DNA from: Longimicrobiales bacterium
Lineage (GTDB): Bacteria > Gemmatimonadota > Gemmatimonadetes > Longimicrobiales > Gaopeijiaceae
Length of the DNA: 8,070 bases
Direction of reading: 5' to 3'
Assembly: GCA_022428035.1 (NCBI GenBank)
Contig: JAKMDG010000515.1
Span: 1 to 8,070, forward strand
The notes below the pieces were generated by a model. That model was not told the DNA's origin. It saw nothing but the letters and a program-made list of their open reading frames with translations, and did not search any database. The position numbers were made by a program, and so were the translations under genes. Below, piece by piece: positions 6,562 to 8,070 of the stretch (position 1 is its first letter; every line of letters begins with the position of its first letter).

Positions 6562-8070
6562 CCGCATAATGAACAGACCTTCGCGGACACTGGTGAAGAT
6601 CACGACGCCACTTTCGAAGAACGGGTAGTTACTCCAGGCCCCGCTCTGCCCAGAGCTGTGGCCCGGCTCGTTCTCGTTGTACGGCGCGCTATCAAAGAAG
6701 GCGATCTCATGCGGGTTCGATCGGTCGCTGATGTCGAGGACCCGTAACCCGCTCCCGTAGTTCGCCTGGTACATACGATCCCCCACGACGTAGAGGTTGT
6801 GATCGGAGGCACGCACCGGACCGATGTATTCGTTCGCCACCACCGGGTCATCGAGCTCCGTCAGATCCCAGACGATGGTACGCGTGCCCGTCACGTTTCC
6901 TGCCAGCTCATCCAGTTCGTCGTTCATGTAGAAGTACCGCTGTTCTTCGTCGAACCAGCCCTGATGCGCGTAGGCGACATTCGGATAGCTCATACGGGCC
7001 ACCGTGACGGGCGCCGACTTGTCCGTCACGTCGGCGATGTTGATCTCTGACTCGTTGGAGCCGACACAGATCTGGCGATCCCGATACCGATCGTCCGGGC
7101 CCTCGTAAACGAGGCACTGCGCGTCGTGCGTATAGCCGCGGGCTCCCGGGCTGGCGGTGTCGTGATAACAGCCAGCGAACTGTGGATTAGCAGGCTCGCT
7201 GGCGTCGACCATGTGCAGCCCGCCGCCGCAGGTCCGGCCACCCCCGTTCGCGGCGACGATGTACAGGAACTTCGACGCTGTATCAGCCACCACGTTGTGC
7301 GCGCTGTAGATCTCCCGGTAGGTGTCGTCCGGCTCGAAGTCGACCGGTGCGGTATCGACCGCACGTAGACGGGTCAGGTCGAAGATCTGCATCCCATGAG
7401 CCCCCGCACCATCGGAGACGACGTACGCGTATTCATCAAGCACCTTGATGTCGCGCCACACCGACGGAGGAGAGCCGACGGTCCTCGGTAGATTGCCGAC
7501 GAGTCTCGGAGCAGCGGGATCGGTCACGTCCACAAACGAGACACCGTCCCTGCGAGCCACGAGCGCGTAATCCCGCCCAGTGTCGGGATCGGTCCAACCC
7601 CACACGTCATTCACCCAGACGCCGCGCTCGCCCCCGAGGTCGCTGACCGGCATGTGACCGACGAGCTCCATGTTCGTGCATGGGAACTCGGTCATGCGCC
7701 CTTCGGCACATCGATCACCGGGCGTAAGCTCCGAGCCGATCCGGTGAATACGGCCCTCGAGGAGGGGACCCGCCGCCCAATCGTCTCCGTCGTGCGCCAG
7801 CGTCATCACCCGCCCTTCCCCGAAGTCACGGCTGGGCATCGACACAATGGCCCGATCATCGGCAGCAGCGATGGAGTAACCGAAACCGAGTGGCCACGAC
7901 GCACCCGACGTGTCATCAGGGTCCAGGCGCTCCGGACTCGTCCACCCTCCAGCTGCCCCGGAGGCAAAACGGAATACCCGTCCGTTTCTTCGCTCCATTC
8001 CGGGCGCACCTACCCATAGCTCGTCGCTGACACGTCCGACTGAAAATCCGAACTGGGACCCGTCCGGATC
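6538..8070 (-). CDS. FG-GAP and choice-of-anchor B/LVIVD-repeat protein, 5' end beyond the window
   Basis: The frame stays open from the stop at 6538-6540 to the right edge, giving 510 visible residues. The ATG at 7998 is internal: the 24 codons before it continue an FG-GAP (integrin-alpha-like) repeat (FGFSVGR, then LWVGAPG). The first visible 90 or so residues hold two such repeats, the second around FGYSIAAADDRAIVSMP. From about 7680 down to 6545 follows a choice-of-anchor B family domain (VNDVWGWTDP, FVDVTDPAAP, WRDIKV, HGMQIFDLTRLR). It has about six LVIVD-type strands that end in D-x-[ST/DE]-x-x-x-P turns, for example VDASEPANP, ADVTDKSAP and LDISDRSNP, as in a beta-propeller. Six cysteines, in contexts such as RTCGG, AGCYHD, AQCLV and QICVG, suggest disulfides and an exported protein. 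Members of the family carry various C-terminal anchors. This one ends in MRVSPPPVS directly after the domain, with no anchor visible. Biochemical role unknown. It converges on the Asp-box protein gene with 38 nt between the two stop codons. Confidence 0.92.
   Translation of the reverse strand, partial: DPDGSQFGFSVGRVSDELWVGAPGMERRNGRVFRFASGAAGGWTSPERLDPDDTSGASWPLGFGYSIAAADDRAIVSMPSRDFGEGRVMTLAHDGDDWAAGPLLEGRIHRIGSELTPGDRCAEGRMTEFPCTNMELVGHMPVSDLGGERGVWVNDVWGWTDPDTGRDYALVARRDGVSFVDVTDPAAPRLVGNLPRTVGSPPSVWRDIKVLDEYAYVVSDGAGAHGMQIFDLTRLRAVDTAPVDFEPDDTYREIYSAHNVVADTASKFLYIVAANGGGRTCGGGLHMVDASEPANPQFAGCYHDTASPGARGYTHDAQCLVYEGPDDRYRDRQICVGSNESEINIADVTDKSAPVTVARMSYPNVAYAHQGWFDEEQRYFYMNDELDELAGNVTGTRTIVWDLTELDDPVVANEYIGPVRASDHNLYVVGDRMYQANYGSGLRVLDISDRSNPHEIAFFDSAPYNENEPGHSSGQSGAWSNYPFFESGVVIFTSVREGLFIMRVSPPPVS

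Noticed and set aside
6799..7368. Short plus-strand open frames opposite the choice-of-anchor B gene
   Set aside because: They lie within conserved LVIVD repeats of the minus-strand gene and show no motif or ribosome binding site of their own.
1..8070. Mobile element, CRISPR array, phage island, toxin-antitoxin or biosynthetic cluster
   Set aside because: I see no transposase, integrase, regularly spaced repeats, tRNA, attachment-site duplication or small paired genes, and base composition looks even throughout. The window reads as ordinary envelope and secretome genes.

Overview
The window is a GC-rich (clearly above 60% by eye) bacterial chromosomal segment, densely packed with genes for exported or membrane proteins. 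No RNA gene, mobile element, integrase, CRISPR array or phage gene is visible. The family mix is an exported M24 peptidase, a thioredoxin-like lipoprotein, a sortilin/VPS10-type Asp-box propeller of about 1,100 residues and an FG-GAP plus choice-of-anchor B protein. This mix, together with diderm-type export signals and mostly weak Shine-Dalgarno sequences, resembles Gemmatimonadota or a related environmental diderm lineage. That placement is inference from family recall and not a measured result.

Layout: positions 1-133 are non-coding apart from a possible few-codon gene end at the left edge, and hold a 16-nt perfect palindrome. Three closely spaced plus-strand genes follow: an exported M24 metallopeptidase (134-1471), a TlpA-like thioredoxin lipoprotein (1500-2042) and an MscS-family mechanosensitive channel (2053-3117). 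Their gaps of 28 and 10 nt suggest one transcript. After a 97-nt spacer with a small hairpin comes a long exported Asp-box propeller protein (3215-6499). It converges on a minus-strand gene (8070-6538) whose 5' end lies beyond the right edge. A perfect 14-bp inverted repeat sits in the convergent junction and is the best terminator candidate in the window.

How the genes may work together: all five products act in or beyond the inner membrane. The peptidase and the two propeller proteins probably work outside the cytoplasm, the lipoprotein handles thiol redox there, and the channel gives osmotic protection. Nothing in the sequence ties them into one pathway. They look like ordinary envelope and secretome genes, and I see no convincing new multi-gene system. 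The points most worth a second look are the FG-GAP plus choice-of-anchor B architecture that runs off the right edge, the hairpin that shares bases with the end of that gene, and the non-canonical histidine motif of the M24 enzyme.
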